Source: Myroides odoratus
GTDB lineage: Bacteria; Bacteroidota; Bacteroidia; Flavobacteriales; Flavobacteriaceae
Length of the DNA: 64,000 nt
Assembly (NCBI RefSeq): GCF_001549985.1
Contig: NZ_LROZ01000001.1
Span: 186,001-250,000, forward strand
Reading direction: 5' to 3'
Shown here: positions 8,497 through 17,015 of the stretch, one piece after another
Layout of the letters: each line of letters begins with the position of its first letter
Numbering within the stretch: the stretch's first letter is position 1
The notes under the pieces: generated by a model
Database searches by the model: none
Told to the model about the DNA's origin: nothing
Seen by the model: only the letters and a program-made list of their open reading frames with translations
Made by a program: the position numbers and the translations under genes

Positions 8497-9225
8497 ATGA
8501 GTAAAAATATCACGCCCTATAAAGATTCTCAGCTTGGAAAGAAACAACAAGTAGAGCAAATGTTCGATACAATTTCAGGTAACTATGACAATTTGAATCG
8601 AATGATCTCATTAGGGACGGATCAAGGTTGGAGAAGAAAAGTGCTAAAATTGGTTGCTGAAACTAATCCTACGACTATATTAGATATCGCTACAGGAACT
8701 GGTGATATGGCGATTCTTTTATCAAAAACGAATGCTCAGAAAATCACAGGTTTAGATTTATCTGCAGGAATGCTGGAGGTAGGTAGAAAAAAAATAAAAG
8801 CATTAAATCTAGACCATCGCATTGAAATGATTCAAGGTGATTCAGAAAATTTACCCTTTGAAGACAACTCCTTTGATGCCATTACGGTGGGCTTTGGAAT
8901 ACGAAATTTTGAAAATTTAGAAAAAGGTTTAACAGAAATTTTAAGAGTATTAAAACCTAATGGAATTTTTATTATCTTAGAAACCTCAGTTCCGACTAAA
9001 TTTCCTTTTAAGCAAGGGTACTTCTTTTACACAAAAAACATTATGCCATTTATGGGTAAACTGTTTTCAAAAGACCAAGATGCTTATAAATATTTATCTG
9101 ATTCTGCTCAAAATTTCCCTTTTGGACAAGAATTGAACAATATTTTAGTGAAAGTTGGGTTTAAGACTGTAAAACACCGTCCGCAAACGATGGGTATAGC
9201 AACCATATATTCTGCTTCAAAGTAG
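8497..9225 (+). CDS. ubiE: Demethylmenaquinone methyltransferase
   Basis: From the ATG at 8497 the product has 242 residues, the usual length. An upstream start at 8404 would add 31 residues that overlap a terminator and the promoter box. The SAM-dependent methyltransferase fold is clear: motif I LDIATGTGDMAILL at about residues 62-75, the UbiE-specific YDNLNRMISLGTDQGWRRK at about 31-49, GLDLSAGMLEVGR, and FEDNSFDAITVGFGIRNFEN at about 124-143. It transfers the final methyl group in menaquinone synthesis, the quinone used by flavobacteria. The downstream gene porT starts two bases after the stop, so the two are co-transcribed. Confidence 0.93.
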   Translation: MSKNITPYKDSQLGKKQQVEQMFDTISGNYDNLNRMISLGTDQGWRRKVLKLVAETNPTTILDIATGTGDMAILLSKTNAQKITGLDLSAGMLEVGRKKIKALNLDHRIEMIQGDSENLPFEDNSFDAITVGFGIRNFENLEKGLTEILRVLKPNGIFIILETSVPTKFPFKQGYFFYTKNIMPFMGKLFSKDQDAYKYLSDSAQNFPFGQELNNILVKVGFKTVKHRPQTMGIATIYSASK

Positions 9226-9227
9226 TT

Positions 9228-10025
9228 ATGAGAAAACTGTTTATCTTACTTATTATTCTATTCACCTCTGCAAATGTATCTGCACAGTGGATTTTTGGGA
9301 GAAATCCAATACTAAATAAATCTGATTGGGACAAACAACGGGTTCACTACGGGTATTATATTGGGTCCAATTTCTTGAATTTCAATTTTGACTACGATAA
9401 ACAATATTACGACAAACTGAAAAGTTTAGCTGGCGAATACGGCAGCGATCATACAGAAATACAAGTAACAACTAATATGGGTTTCAATGTGGGACTTGTA
9501 GGAAACTTGCGCATTATGGAGTATTTGGACTTGCGCTTTGAACCAGGATTGATCTATTCTAAACGCGATTTAAAATTCCCTCGCGCTTTTGTCATGGATT
9601 ATTACATGAAGAACAAGCCTAATGCGGTTCCTTCTCTACAGGAAATAACCAATTCAAGTACAAAGTCCATCAGTTCGACCCTAATTCACTTGCCTTTGCT
9701 TCTTAAATTCTCAGCGTTGCGTACTGGAAATATTCGCCCTTATGTATTAGGTGGTTTTTCTGCTGACCTAAACTTAAGTAGTAACCACAAATCAGACGAC
9801 GATAACTACGAAGGAGTTTGGAGAATGAAACAATGGACTACGAACTACGAATTAGGAGTTGGTGTTGACATTTACTTCGAATACTTCAAATTCAGTCCTT
9901 CTATCCGTGGTGTATTTGGTTTAGGTGATGAATTAATTCGCGATAAAGATCCAGATAGCCCTTGGACTGGACATATCAGCTCTATGAAAACAAAAGGTAT
10001 TTTCTTAAACTTTACTGTGCATTAA
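9228..10025 (+). CDS. porT: PorT/SprT-like type IX secretion protein
   Basis: This 265-residue protein has a signal peptide (MRKLFILLIILFTSANVSAQ) followed by an outer-membrane beta-barrel of the PorT family: HYGYYIGSNFLNFNF, GFNVGLVGNLRIMEYLDLRFEPGLIYS, LIHLPLLLKFSALRTGNIRPYVLGG, then a final strand ending FLNFTVH. PorT (SprT in Flavobacterium) is required for protein secretion by the type IX system. The position directly after ubiE and next to a SPOUT methyltransferase and a TamL-like gene is, to my knowledge, the usual flavobacterial arrangement and supports the call. Its 3-prime end overlaps the convergent methyltransferase gene by 14 bases. A T9SS client candidate lies at 59216-63664. 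Confidence 0.82.
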   Translation: MRKLFILLIILFTSANVSAQWIFGRNPILNKSDWDKQRVHYGYYIGSNFLNFNFDYDKQYYDKLKSLAGEYGSDHTEIQVTTNMGFNVGLVGNLRIMEYLDLRFEPGLIYSKRDLKFPRAFVMDYYMKNKPNAVPSLQEITNSSTKSISSTLIHLPLLLKFSALRTGNIRPYVLGGFSADLNLSSNHKSDDDNYEGVWRMKQWTTNYELGVGVDIYFEYFKFSPSIRGVFGLGDELIRDKDPDSPWTGHISSMKTKGIFLNFTVH

Positions 10026-10752
10026 AAACACTTCTTCGGAATTCACTCAATACTATAGAGGTAGCCATAGCTACATTCAAGCTCTCTGTTTGCTGTAAAT
10101 TGCCAAAACGAGGAATTGTAATTTTGCGAGAAACCAGCTGTTCTATTTCGGCAGAAATACCATTGGCTTCATTTCCCATGACGATAACTCCTGGCATTAC
10201 CTTTTTCATCTCATAGATATTCTCACCGCCTAAAAAGGTTCCATATAGCGGTACCTCTACGGTTTCTAATAGCTCCGCTAAATCCGTATACACTATGTTT
10301 ACACGAGAAACAGATCCCATGGTTGCTTGAATTACTTTAGGATTATAACAATCTACGGTTTCAGATGAACACACCATATGACTAATACCAAACCAATCGC
10401 ATAAACGAATAATGGTTCCTAAATTTCCAGGATCTCGAATATCATCTAAAGCGACTACCCAATCGGAAAAATCAATTGTTTTACTTTCTAAGCAATGAAA
10501 TACAGCCAAACAATTAGGCGTTGTAGTCAAAGCACTCATTTTATTTAAATCATCCTGAGAAACTCGTGTAACTTGATGTGCAGGAACTCCAAAATTCATC
10601 TCATTTGTCACATATAGATGATCTAAAACGAAAGACGATTGCAAGAGTTCTTGGATGACTTTAACCCCCTCTGCAATAAATAATTGGTGCTCTTTTCTAT
10701 ATTTTTTTTGATGAAGGCTTTTTATTCGCTTAATTTGGTTTTTGGTAACCAT
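10012..10752 (-). CDS. TrmH/SpoU-family RNA methyltransferase
   Basis: This protein has 246 residues. The N-terminal substrate-binding domain begins MVTKNQIKRIKSLHQKKYRKEHQLFIAEGVK, the usual opening of the RlmB/TsnR-like group. The C-terminal SPOUT domain has motif 1 LDDIRDPGNLGTIIR (about residue 102-116), motif 2 PLYGTF...VIVMGNEANGIS and motif 3 ITIPRFGNLQQTESLNVAMATSI, with the knot and the SAM-binding loop intact. It methylates a ribose 2-OH in rRNA or tRNA; the exact target is not evident. It overlaps the convergent porT by 14 bases and is divergent from the TamL-like gene 42 bases away. Confidence 0.9.
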   Translation of the reverse strand: MVTKNQIKRIKSLHQKKYRKEHQLFIAEGVKVIQELLQSSFVLDHLYVTNEMNFGVPAHQVTRVSQDDLNKMSALTTTPNCLAVFHCLESKTIDFSDWVVALDDIRDPGNLGTIIRLCDWFGISHMVCSSETVDCYNPKVIQATMGSVSRVNIVYTDLAELLETVEVPLYGTFLGGENIYEMKKVMPGVIVMGNEANGISAEIEQLVSRKITIPRFGNLQQTESLNVAMATSIVLSEFRRSVFNAQ

Positions 10753-10761
10753 AAAAAAATG

Positions 10762-10769
10762 TATTTTTG
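10762..10769 (+). promoter_or_regulatory. Promoter -7 box (TATTTTTG) of the TamL-like gene
   Basis: TATTTTTG lies 25 bases before the TTG start at 10795. It leaves room only for that start, since the nearby ATGs at 10759 and 10784 run into stops at once. Confidence 0.55.
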
Positions 10770-10794
10770 ATCTGTATATATCGATGTAATAAAG

Positions 10795-13359
10795 TTGGGC
10801 AATTTTTTATCAAAAATAGTATTTATTCTTATAATCTCTGCATGTTTTTTTTCGTGTTCCTTAACGAAGAATGTGCCAGAGGATTATGATTTATTAATGG
10901 AAAACAGCATTGTTCTCAATGATAAGAAAACATCAAAAGAAGAGATTTACAACCAGCTGTACCAACAACCTAATAGCAAATTTCCTGTTATTGGCACGCG
11001 TCTACGTTTGAATTTATACAACTTAGCAAGACAAGATGCGGATTCCAACTACCACGCTTGGTTAAATAAACATCCCAAAACAGATAAAGCGCTGGAAGGA
11101 GTTCTTTCTCGCAAGCAAGTTAATCGCTTAGGTCAATCGTTTATTATTGCTGGTTTCAATAATTTCCTAATCAAAACAGGTGAACCTCCTGTATTATATG
11201 ATAGCCTTAAAACAGAAAAATCCTTAACGCGATTGAAAAACTATTATTTCAACAAAGGATATTTTGATACGAAGGTTACGAATGAAACGAAACGCATCGG
11301 TGAACAAAAAATGACGAATTCCTATTTCATCACAACAGGAAATCCTTATTTGATTGATAGTATTTCGTATCTAATCAGCACACCTGCATTAAAAACATTA
11401 TACGAAAGCAATCAAACCAAAAGCTTGCTAAAAACGAATACTGTATTTGATGTAAAGAACTTTGAAGAGGAACGCAAACGCATCACTTCTATTTATCGAA
11501 ATCACGGAGCTTATCACTTCCAAGAAATCAATATTCGCTATGAAGTAGACACTATTTTAGATAGTAAGAACAAGGCGAACATTTTGTTGATTGTCGATCA
11601 ACAAACCGTAAAATCTGGAGATACTTTAAGTCAAGTACCTTTTAAGATTTACCACATTAGCAAGGTGAATATTTTCACCGATAATGTTTCTAAAAACAAA
11701 GCCTATGTATTGGACAGCATTCAATACAACGGTTTTAATATTTATAGTTCAACGAAACTCCAATACAAGCCCAAGGCTTTAACGGATGCTATATTCATTA
11801 CCCCAGAAAGCACTTTCAGTGATTCGAGACGTATTCTTACCTCTCGTTCTATCAGTAATTTACGCATCTTTAATTACCCTGTAATTGAATATGTAGAGGA
11901 TCCTACTGATCCTAAAGGCGAGACATTGATTAGTAATATCTATTTAACTTCTCGTAAAAAAATGACCTTCAATCCTTCCCTAGATGTGACACACTCCAAT
12001 ATTCAAGATTTCGGAATTGGTGGTAGCATGGGGTTATTGTTTCGAAATGTATTTAAAGGAGCTGAAATTCTAGAATTTGGATTGCGAGGTACCATTGGTT
12101 CCTCAAGACAAATGAGTAATCCCAACGATGTGTTTTTTAACGTTACAGAGTATGGAGCTGATATTAAATTGACCTTTCCACGTTTTTTGTTTCCCTTTGC
12201 ATCCAATAAAATCATCCCTAAATCCATGCTTCCTACCACAGCTATGAGCTTTGGTTTTTCAAGACAACGAAACATTGGTTTGGATAAAGATAACTTCACG
12301 GGAATCATCAATTATAGCTGGTATCCTTCGCGTACTAATTCATTTAGTGTGGATGTTGCCAATATTCAATATGTAAGAAATACAAACCCAAACAACTATT
12401 TTAGTGTATACAAATCTTCATACAACACCCTGAATAACATTGCAAAAGGATATGAAGTACCTACAGAATATGTAGATGAAAGTGGAGATTTGACCATCCA
12501 AGGAGAAGGTGCTAATCGCTTCATTAATGATGCTTTAGCCACCAATAATCCTTTAGGAATTTCTACTGAGGACTATGGCGAGATTCGCAGTATTCAAGAG
12601 CGCAAAGTTCGCCTTTCTGAAAACAACTTAATTTTAGCCTCGAATATTTCCTTTAATTCATCAACGAGAACCGGAATTAATGATAATAGTTTCTATACCG
12701 TTCGTGCAAAGGTTGAGGCTGCTGGTGGGTTACTTGATTTAATTATGAATCGCGTCAGTGACAAAGAAGGACATACAGGTAAAAGAACGTTATTTGACGT
12801 AGAGTATTCACAATACATTAAAACGGAGCTAGATTTTGTAAAATATTGGGATATTGGACGTCAACAAATCATTGCGATCCGTTTATTTGGTGGTTTGGCG
12901 GTTCCTTATGGCAATGCCAATTCTATTCCGTTCTCTCGAAGCTATTTTTCAGGAGGATCGAATGACAACCGCGGGTGGCAATCTTATCGTTTAGGTCCAG
13001 GTAAAAGTGGAGGAATTAACGATTTCAATGAAGCTAATATGAAACTCTTCTTTAGTACAGAGTACCGCTTCAATATTACAGGTAAGTGGAATGGGGCGTT
13101 CTTTGTGGATGCAAGTAATATTTGGAATGTTTTTGATAATATCGAAGATAAGAACTACACCTTCAATGGGGTAAGCTCACTTAAAGATTTAGCAGTAAGT
13201 TCAGGTTTTGGAATTCGCTATGACTTTAGTTTCTTTGTATTCCGATTAGATATGGGATTCAAGACGTATGATCCATCTATTTACTCCAAACGCAAATGGT
13301 TTGGAGAATTTAGCTTCAAAGAGTCAGTCTTGAATGTTGGTATTAATTATCCATTCTAA
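10795..13359 (+). CDS. BamA/TamA-family outer-membrane lipoprotein (TamL-like)
   Basis: The product has 854 residues. The start is a TTG at 10795: no ATG precedes the lipobox in frame, and the promoter box at 10762-10769 fits. The signal peptide ends FFSC, with Cys21 lipidated, followed by SLTKNVPEDYDLL. POTRA-like repeats occupy about residues 30-370, including LKNYYFNKGYFDTKV and the ITSIYRNHGAYHF helix-strand motifs. The C-terminal half is an Omp85/Bac_surface_Ag barrel with the VFKGAEILEFGLRGTIGSS region and SRSYFSGGSNDNRGW, an RGF/RGW-type motif at about 715-729. Such Omp85 lipoproteins are the Bacteroidota counterpart of TamA and work with a TamB/AsmA-type partner in outer-membrane biogenesis. 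An AsmA-like protein is encoded at 42801-45449, but no link is shown. Confidence 0.87.
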   Translation: MGNFLSKIVFILIISACFFSCSLTKNVPEDYDLLMENSIVLNDKKTSKEEIYNQLYQQPNSKFPVIGTRLRLNLYNLARQDADSNYHAWLNKHPKTDKALEGVLSRKQVNRLGQSFIIAGFNNFLIKTGEPPVLYDSLKTEKSLTRLKNYYFNKGYFDTKVTNETKRIGEQKMTNSYFITTGNPYLIDSISYLISTPALKTLYESNQTKSLLKTNTVFDVKNFEEERKRITSIYRNHGAYHFQEINIRYEVDTILDSKNKANILLIVDQQTVKSGDTLSQVPFKIYHISKVNIFTDNVSKNKAYVLDSIQYNGFNIYSSTKLQYKPKALTDAIFITPESTFSDSRRILTSRSISNLRIFNYPVIEYVEDPTDPKGETLISNIYLTSRKKMTFNPSLDVTHSNIQDFGIGGSMGLLFRNVFKGAEILEFGLRGTIGSSRQMSNPNDVFFNVTEYGADIKLTFPRFLFPFASNKIIPKSMLPTTAMSFGFSRQRNIGLDKDNFTGIINYSWYPSRTNSFSVDVANIQYVRNTNPNNYFSVYKSSYNTLNNIAKGYEVPTEYVDESGDLTIQGEGANRFINDALATNNPLGISTEDYGEIRSIQERKVRLSENNLILASNISFNSSTRTGINDNSFYTVRAKVEAAGGLLDLIMNRVSDKEGHTGKRTLFDVEYSQYIKTELDFVKYWDIGRQQIIAIRLFGGLAVPYGNANSIPFSRSYFSGGSNDNRGWQSYRLGPGKSGGINDFNEANMKLFFSTEYRFNITGKWNGAFFVDASNIWNVFDNIEDKNYTFNGVSSLKDLAVSSGFGIRYDFSFFVFRLDMGFKTYDPSIYSKRKWFGEFSFKESVLNVGINYPF

Positions 13360-13374
13360 TCAAATAATAATTAG

Positions 13375-13382
13375 TATTTTTG
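13375..13382 (+). promoter_or_regulatory. Promoter -7 box (TATTTTTG) of the fba gene
   Basis: TATTTTTG lies 23 bases before the ATG at 13406. No TTG is seen at the -33 position. Confidence 0.5.
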
Positions 13383-13405
13383 TCCAATAAATTAAACACA
13401 CGACT

Positions 13406-14473
13406 ATGGCACACAATATTAAACCTGGAGTAGCATTTGGAGATCAAGTGCAAGAAATATTCAACTATGCAAAAGAGAAAGGTTTTGCTTTACCCGCTGT
13501 TAACGTGACTAGTTCTAGTACAATTAACGGTGTATTGGAAACAGCAGCAAAACTAAATGCGCCTGTTATTATTCAGTTTTCGAATGGTGGTGCATCTTTT
13601 ATGGCAGGAAAAGGTTTATCTAATGAGAATCAAAAATCTGCTATTGCAGGAGCTATTGCAGGAGCAAAACACGTACACGCTTTAGCTGAAGCTTATGGTG
13701 TGCCTGTTATTTTACATACGGATCACTGTGCAAAAAAACTATTACCTTGGATTGATGGTTTGCTAGATGCTAGTGAAGAACATATGACGAAATACGGAAA
13801 ACCGTTATTTAGTTCACATATGATTGATTTATCAGAAGAACCAATCCAAGAAAACATTGAAATTTCTAAAAAATACCTAGAAAGAATGGACAAAATGGGT
13901 ATGACTTTAGAGATTGAATTAGGAATTACAGGAGGAGAAGAAGACGGAGTAGATAACTCAGGTGTTGATTCTTCTAAACTATATACACAACCAGACGAAG
14001 TTGCTTATGCTTATGAAGAGCTAAGTAAAGTAAGTCCTCGTTTTACCATTGCAGCTGCTTTTGGAAATGTACACGGGGTTTACAAACCAGGAAACGTAAA
14101 ACTTACACCAATTATCTTGAAAAACTCTCAAGATTATGTAGCGAAGAAATTCAACTTAGGATCTAATCCTGTTGATTTTGTATTCCATGGTGGTTCTGGT
14201 TCATCACTAGAAGAAATTAGAGAAGCTATCTCTTATGGTGTAATCAAAATGAATATCGATACAGATATGCAATTTGCTTATACAGAAGGAATAAGAGATT
14301 ATATGACTTCAAAAATTGAATATTTAAAAACACAAATAGGAAACCCTGAGGGAGCAGATGTACCGAATAAAAAGTACTACGATCCACGTGCATGGGTAAG
14401 ACAAGGAGAAATCACTTTCAATGCTCGTTTAGAAGAGGCATTTAAAGATTTAAACAATGTAAATACATTGTAA
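13406..14473 (+). CDS. fbaA: Class II fructose-bisphosphate aldolase
   Basis: This 355-residue zinc enzyme of glycolysis and gluconeogenesis cleaves fructose 1,6-bisphosphate. It matches the long class IIA form. ALPAVNVTSSSTINGVLETA is at about residue 29. The zinc ligands lie in VILHTDHCAKKLLPWIDGLL (about 106-125) and in AAFGNVHGVYKPGNVKL (about 221-237), and a third His lies in FVFHGGSGSS (about 259-268). The catalytic Asp is in the HTDHC motif, and EIELGITGGEEDGVD is also present. It ends 46 bases before accD with no terminator between, so the two may be co-transcribed. Confidence 0.96.
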   Translation: MAHNIKPGVAFGDQVQEIFNYAKEKGFALPAVNVTSSSTINGVLETAAKLNAPVIIQFSNGGASFMAGKGLSNENQKSAIAGAIAGAKHVHALAEAYGVPVILHTDHCAKKLLPWIDGLLDASEEHMTKYGKPLFSSHMIDLSEEPIQENIEISKKYLERMDKMGMTLEIELGITGGEEDGVDNSGVDSSKLYTQPDEVAYAYEELSKVSPRFTIAAAFGNVHGVYKPGNVKLTPIILKNSQDYVAKKFNLGSNPVDFVFHGGSGSSLEEIREAISYGVIKMNIDTDMQFAYTEGIRDYMTSKIEYLKTQIGNPEGADVPNKKYYDPRAWVRQGEITFNARLEEAFKDLNNVNTL

Positions 14474-14519
14474 TTTCTTCTCTAAACCTATTAACATAGT
14501 ATAAACAAAACAGACATTT

Positions 14520-15374
14520 ATGGCTTGGTTTAAAAGAACAGAAAAAGGAATTCAAACACCAACTGAGGACAAAAAGGATATACCAAAAGGATTATGGTAC
14601 AAATCACCAACAGGTAAAATTATAGATTCTGAAGAACTAGAAAAAAACCTTTGGGTAAGTCCAGAAGATGGTTACCATGTTCGAATTGGCAGTAAAGAGT
14701 ATTTTGAAATTCTTTTTGATAATGGCGATTACAAAGAAATAGCAAAGAGTTTATCTTCAAAGGATATGTTGAAATTTGAGGATACAAAAAAATATGTAGA
14801 TCGTTTAAAAGAAGCTACTTCAAAAACGCAATTGAATGATGCTGTGCGTGTAGCTGTTGGAAATTCAAAAGGAGAGAAATTAGTTGTTGCTGCAATGGAT
14901 TTTGCTTTTATTGGTGGATCTATGGGATCTGTAGTAGGTGAAAAAATTGCAAGGGGAATTGATTATTCTTTAAAGCACAAAATTCCTTTTTTAATGATTT
15001 CTAAATCAGGAGGAGCACGTATGATGGAAGCTGGTTTTTCATTGATGCAAATGGCAAAAACTTCTGCTAAGTTGACGCAACTAAGTGATGCTAAGATTCC
15101 TTATATTTCACTTTGTACGGACCCTACGACAGGAGGTATTTCTGCATCTTTCGCTATGTTAGGGGACATTAATATCGCTGAACCAGGAGCTTTAATCGGA
15201 TTTGCTGGACCGCGAATTGTAAAAGATACAACTGGAAAAGATTTACCAGAAGGATTCCAAACCTCTGAATTCTTATTAGAACACGGATTCCTAGATTTCA
15301 TTACACATCGTAAGGAATTAAAGAAAAATGTAAATCTATACTTAGATTTGATTTTAAATCGTCCAATTAGATAA
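14520..15374 (+). CDS. accD: Acetyl-CoA carboxylase carboxyltransferase subunit beta, without zinc ribbon cysteines
   Basis: This 284-residue protein, with AccA, transfers the carboxyl group from biotin to acetyl-CoA, the first step of fatty-acid synthesis. The crotonase-like core is intact: [20 protein letters not shown] at about 122-141, [14 protein letters not shown] at about 159-172, and [14 protein letters not shown] with the oxyanion-hole glycines. The N-terminal [12 protein letters not shown] and [12 protein letters not shown] align with the zinc-ribbon region of canonical AccD. However, the usual four cysteines (KCPxCG and VCPKCGxH) are replaced: KSPTG and VSPEDGYH contain none. The frame is intact and flanking residues are conserved, so this is substitution, not damage. 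I recall the same replacement in other flavobacterial AccD proteins. Confidence 0.94.
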   Translation: MAWFKRTEKGIQTPTEDKKDIPKGLWYKSPTGKIIDSEELEKNLWVSPEDGYHVRIGSKEYFEILFDNGDYKEIAKSLSSKDMLKFEDTKKYVDRLKEATSKTQLNDAVRVAVGNSKGEKLVVAAMDFAFIGGSMGSVVGEKIARGIDYSLKHKIPFLMISKSGGARMMEAGFSLMQMAKTSAKLTQLSDAKIPYISLCTDPTTGGISASFAMLGDINIAEPGALIGFAGPRIVKDTTGKDLPEGFQTSEFLLEHGFLDFITHRKELKKNVNLYLDLILNRPIR

Positions 15375-15375
15375 T

Positions 15376-15411
15376 AAAAAAAAGAGTTGCTTTAAAGCAA
15401 CTCTTTTTTTT
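15376..15411. terminator. Bidirectional intrinsic terminator after accD
   Basis: AAAGAGTTGCTTT and AAAGCAACTCTTT (15381-15406) form a perfect inverted repeat, flanked by A on the left and T on the right. Confidence 0.85.
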
Positions 15412-15413
15412 AT

Positions 15414-15538
15414 GTGGATGGTGAGGAGTTTGATGGTGTGGCGGTGAGGTGGTGAGGTGGTATGGTGGTATGATCGTGAGGTGGTGAGGAGTTTGATGGT
15501 GAGATGATCAGATGGTGTGGTGGTGAGATGGTGTGTGG
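15414..15538. repeat. G/T-rich degenerate tandem repeat (GGTGAGGTGGTGTG-like)
   Basis: About 125 bases contain almost only G, T and A on the plus strand, with GGTG repeated at intervals of 3 to 9 bases. Examples are GGTGAGGTGGTGAGGTGG and two copies of GAGGAGTTTGATGGTG. There is no ORF and no regular unit length, so it is a degenerate, probably slippage-prone tract. The many GG pairs could form weak two-tetrad quadruplexes. Confidence 0.8.
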
Positions 15539-15553
15539 TTTTATCGATAAAAA

Positions 15554-15581
15554 CCCTTAACTCCTAACCCTTAACTCTTAA
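15554..15581. repeat. Two-copy 14-mer CCCTTAACTC(C/T)TAA
   Basis: Copies lie at 15554-15567 and 15568-15581 and differ at one base. They abut the stop codon of the permease gene and follow the G/T-rich tract. Confidence 0.75.
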
Positions 15582-15582
15582 C

Positions 15583-16833
15583 CTACATTCCTGATCGAAT
15601 TGCTTCAACTGGATCTAATTTCGCCGCCGATTGCGCAGGCAAATACCCTGAAATCAATCCTATGACGATAGACAATCCCAATCCAATTCCAATATTAAAC
15701 AAACTTAATACAAAATCAAAATCAAGCAGTACACTTACTCCTTTTGCTATCACCCAAACGACAATAATCCCTACTAATCCTCCTATTAAAGCTAATATAA
15801 TCGACTCAAACAAGAATTGTAAGAGAATAACACGTCGCTTAGCTCCTATTGCTTTCTGAATACCTATTAAGTGCGTGCGTTCTTTGACGGACACAAACAT
15901 AATATTGGCAATCCCAAATCCTCCAACCAAAAGGGAGAACATACTGATAATCCAACCTACGATATTCATCTGTCCGATAATATTGTCCAAAAACTCCATC
16001 ATGCCTCCAAATACATTGACAAAGAAATTCGTATCCTCACCTACTTTTAAACCTCGAAATGCACGTAATTTAGTGGTAATTTCATCTTCAAAAAGTTTAA
16101 TATCTGCTTTTTCATTGGGTTTTAAAATAATTACAGGCGTATAGGCTTTGATGTTATCTCCAAACATTTGTCGAAATAAGTTTACAGGTATATACGCTGT
16201 TTCATCGTGCCCCCCTCCTATGGAAATTGCTCCTTGCTTATCTAAAACACCAATGACCACAAATTTACGTCCGTATAAGCGAATGTTCTTCCCTAAAGGA
16301 TCTTGCCCCGGAAAAAGTGTATTGGCAATTTCGTTTCCAATAACAATAACCCCACTTCCATTCACGGCCTCTGATTCATTAAAAAAACGTCCACTAGCCA
16401 TTTTCACGTTATCCAGGTATTGCATATCCGCACTACAAGGGCGTACAATCACATCATTCGCATAATAACGATCTGCTTTCATATTTTCATTGCGCACGAA
16501 AAAATTGAAGGAAGCATATTCGACATCACTTAAATTTCTTTTTAAATAATCGTATTCTTCATAAGTTACATCGGGAAACTGATCAATCTTCCAACGGGGA
16601 ATTTCGGACGGTCCAAAGGAATGATTAAATACATAAATCATGTTGCGATCGAATCCACTTAATTCTGATTTTATCGTTCGATCCATCGAATCTACAGCTG
16701 CTAAAACGGCAATAATAGAAAAAATCCCCACCGTCACCCCTAAGAGAGAAAGCAAGGTTCTAAGTTTATTTGTTCTCAATGCATTGATTGCAAATTGAAA
16801 ACTACTGAGTAAAAGCCTAAAATATATTATCAT
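15583..16833 (-). CDS. ABC transporter permease, MacB/FtsX type
   Basis: This 416-residue inner-membrane protein has the MacB layout. A first transmembrane helix lies at about residues 20-45 (INALRTNKLRTLLSLLGVTVGIFSI, the conserved cytoplasmic lead-in plus helix). A periplasmic MacB_PCD domain follows (about 50-270), containing VIVIGNEIANTLFPGQDPLGKNI. Three C-terminal FtsX helices lie at about 290-410, with the family motif IANIMFVSVKERTHLIGIQKAIGAKRRVILLQFLFES and a closing LDPVEAIRSGM. Such permeases pair with an ATPase to drive export of lipoproteins, peptides or small molecules. No ATPase gene is adjacent, so the partner is encoded elsewhere. The 3-prime end abuts the 14-mer repeat. Confidence 0.9.
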   Translation of the reverse strand: MIIYFRLLLSSFQFAINALRTNKLRTLLSLLGVTVGIFSIIAVLAAVDSMDRTIKSELSGFDRNMIYVFNHSFGPSEIPRWKIDQFPDVTYEEYDYLKRNLSDVEYASFNFFVRNENMKADRYYANDVIVRPCSADMQYLDNVKMASGRFFNESEAVNGSGVIVIGNEIANTLFPGQDPLGKNIRLYGRKFVVIGVLDKQGAISIGGGHDETAYIPVNLFRQMFGDNIKAYTPVIILKPNEKADIKLFEDEITTKLRAFRGLKVGEDTNFFVNVFGGMMEFLDNIIGQMNIVGWIISMFSLLVGGFGIANIMFVSVKERTHLIGIQKAIGAKRRVILLQFLFESIILALIGGLVGIIVVWVIAKGVSVLLDFDFVLSLFNIGIGLGLSIVIGLISGYLPAQSAAKLDPVEAIRSGM

Positions 16834-16986
16834 AGCAACAAATTCAACAACTTCCTTATTAGTAGTAGAAGAGCATAAAAGTTACACTTCTCCTCCATTT
16901 TTCTTTTAAAAAAACAAGACAATTTACGCCTCTTAAAATTAAAATAAAAACTTCTATATTAACTTTATAAATACCTAGACATTAGT

Positions 16987-16994
16987 TATTTTTG
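16987..16994 (+). promoter_or_regulatory. Promoter -7 box (TATTTTTG) of purH
   Basis: TATTTTTG ends 21 bases before the purH ATG. No TTG is seen at -33. Confidence 0.5.
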
Positions 16995-17015
16995 CCGTTT
17001 AATTAATAACACACA

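Noticed and set aside
14560..14690. Frameshift or corruption in the N-terminal part of AccD
   Set aside because: The frame is continuous and residues around the missing cysteines match the family, so it is substitution rather than error.
15414..15538. CRISPR or protein-coding repeat
   Set aside because: Unit length is irregular, no spacer structure exists, and all frames lack a plausible start and protein.
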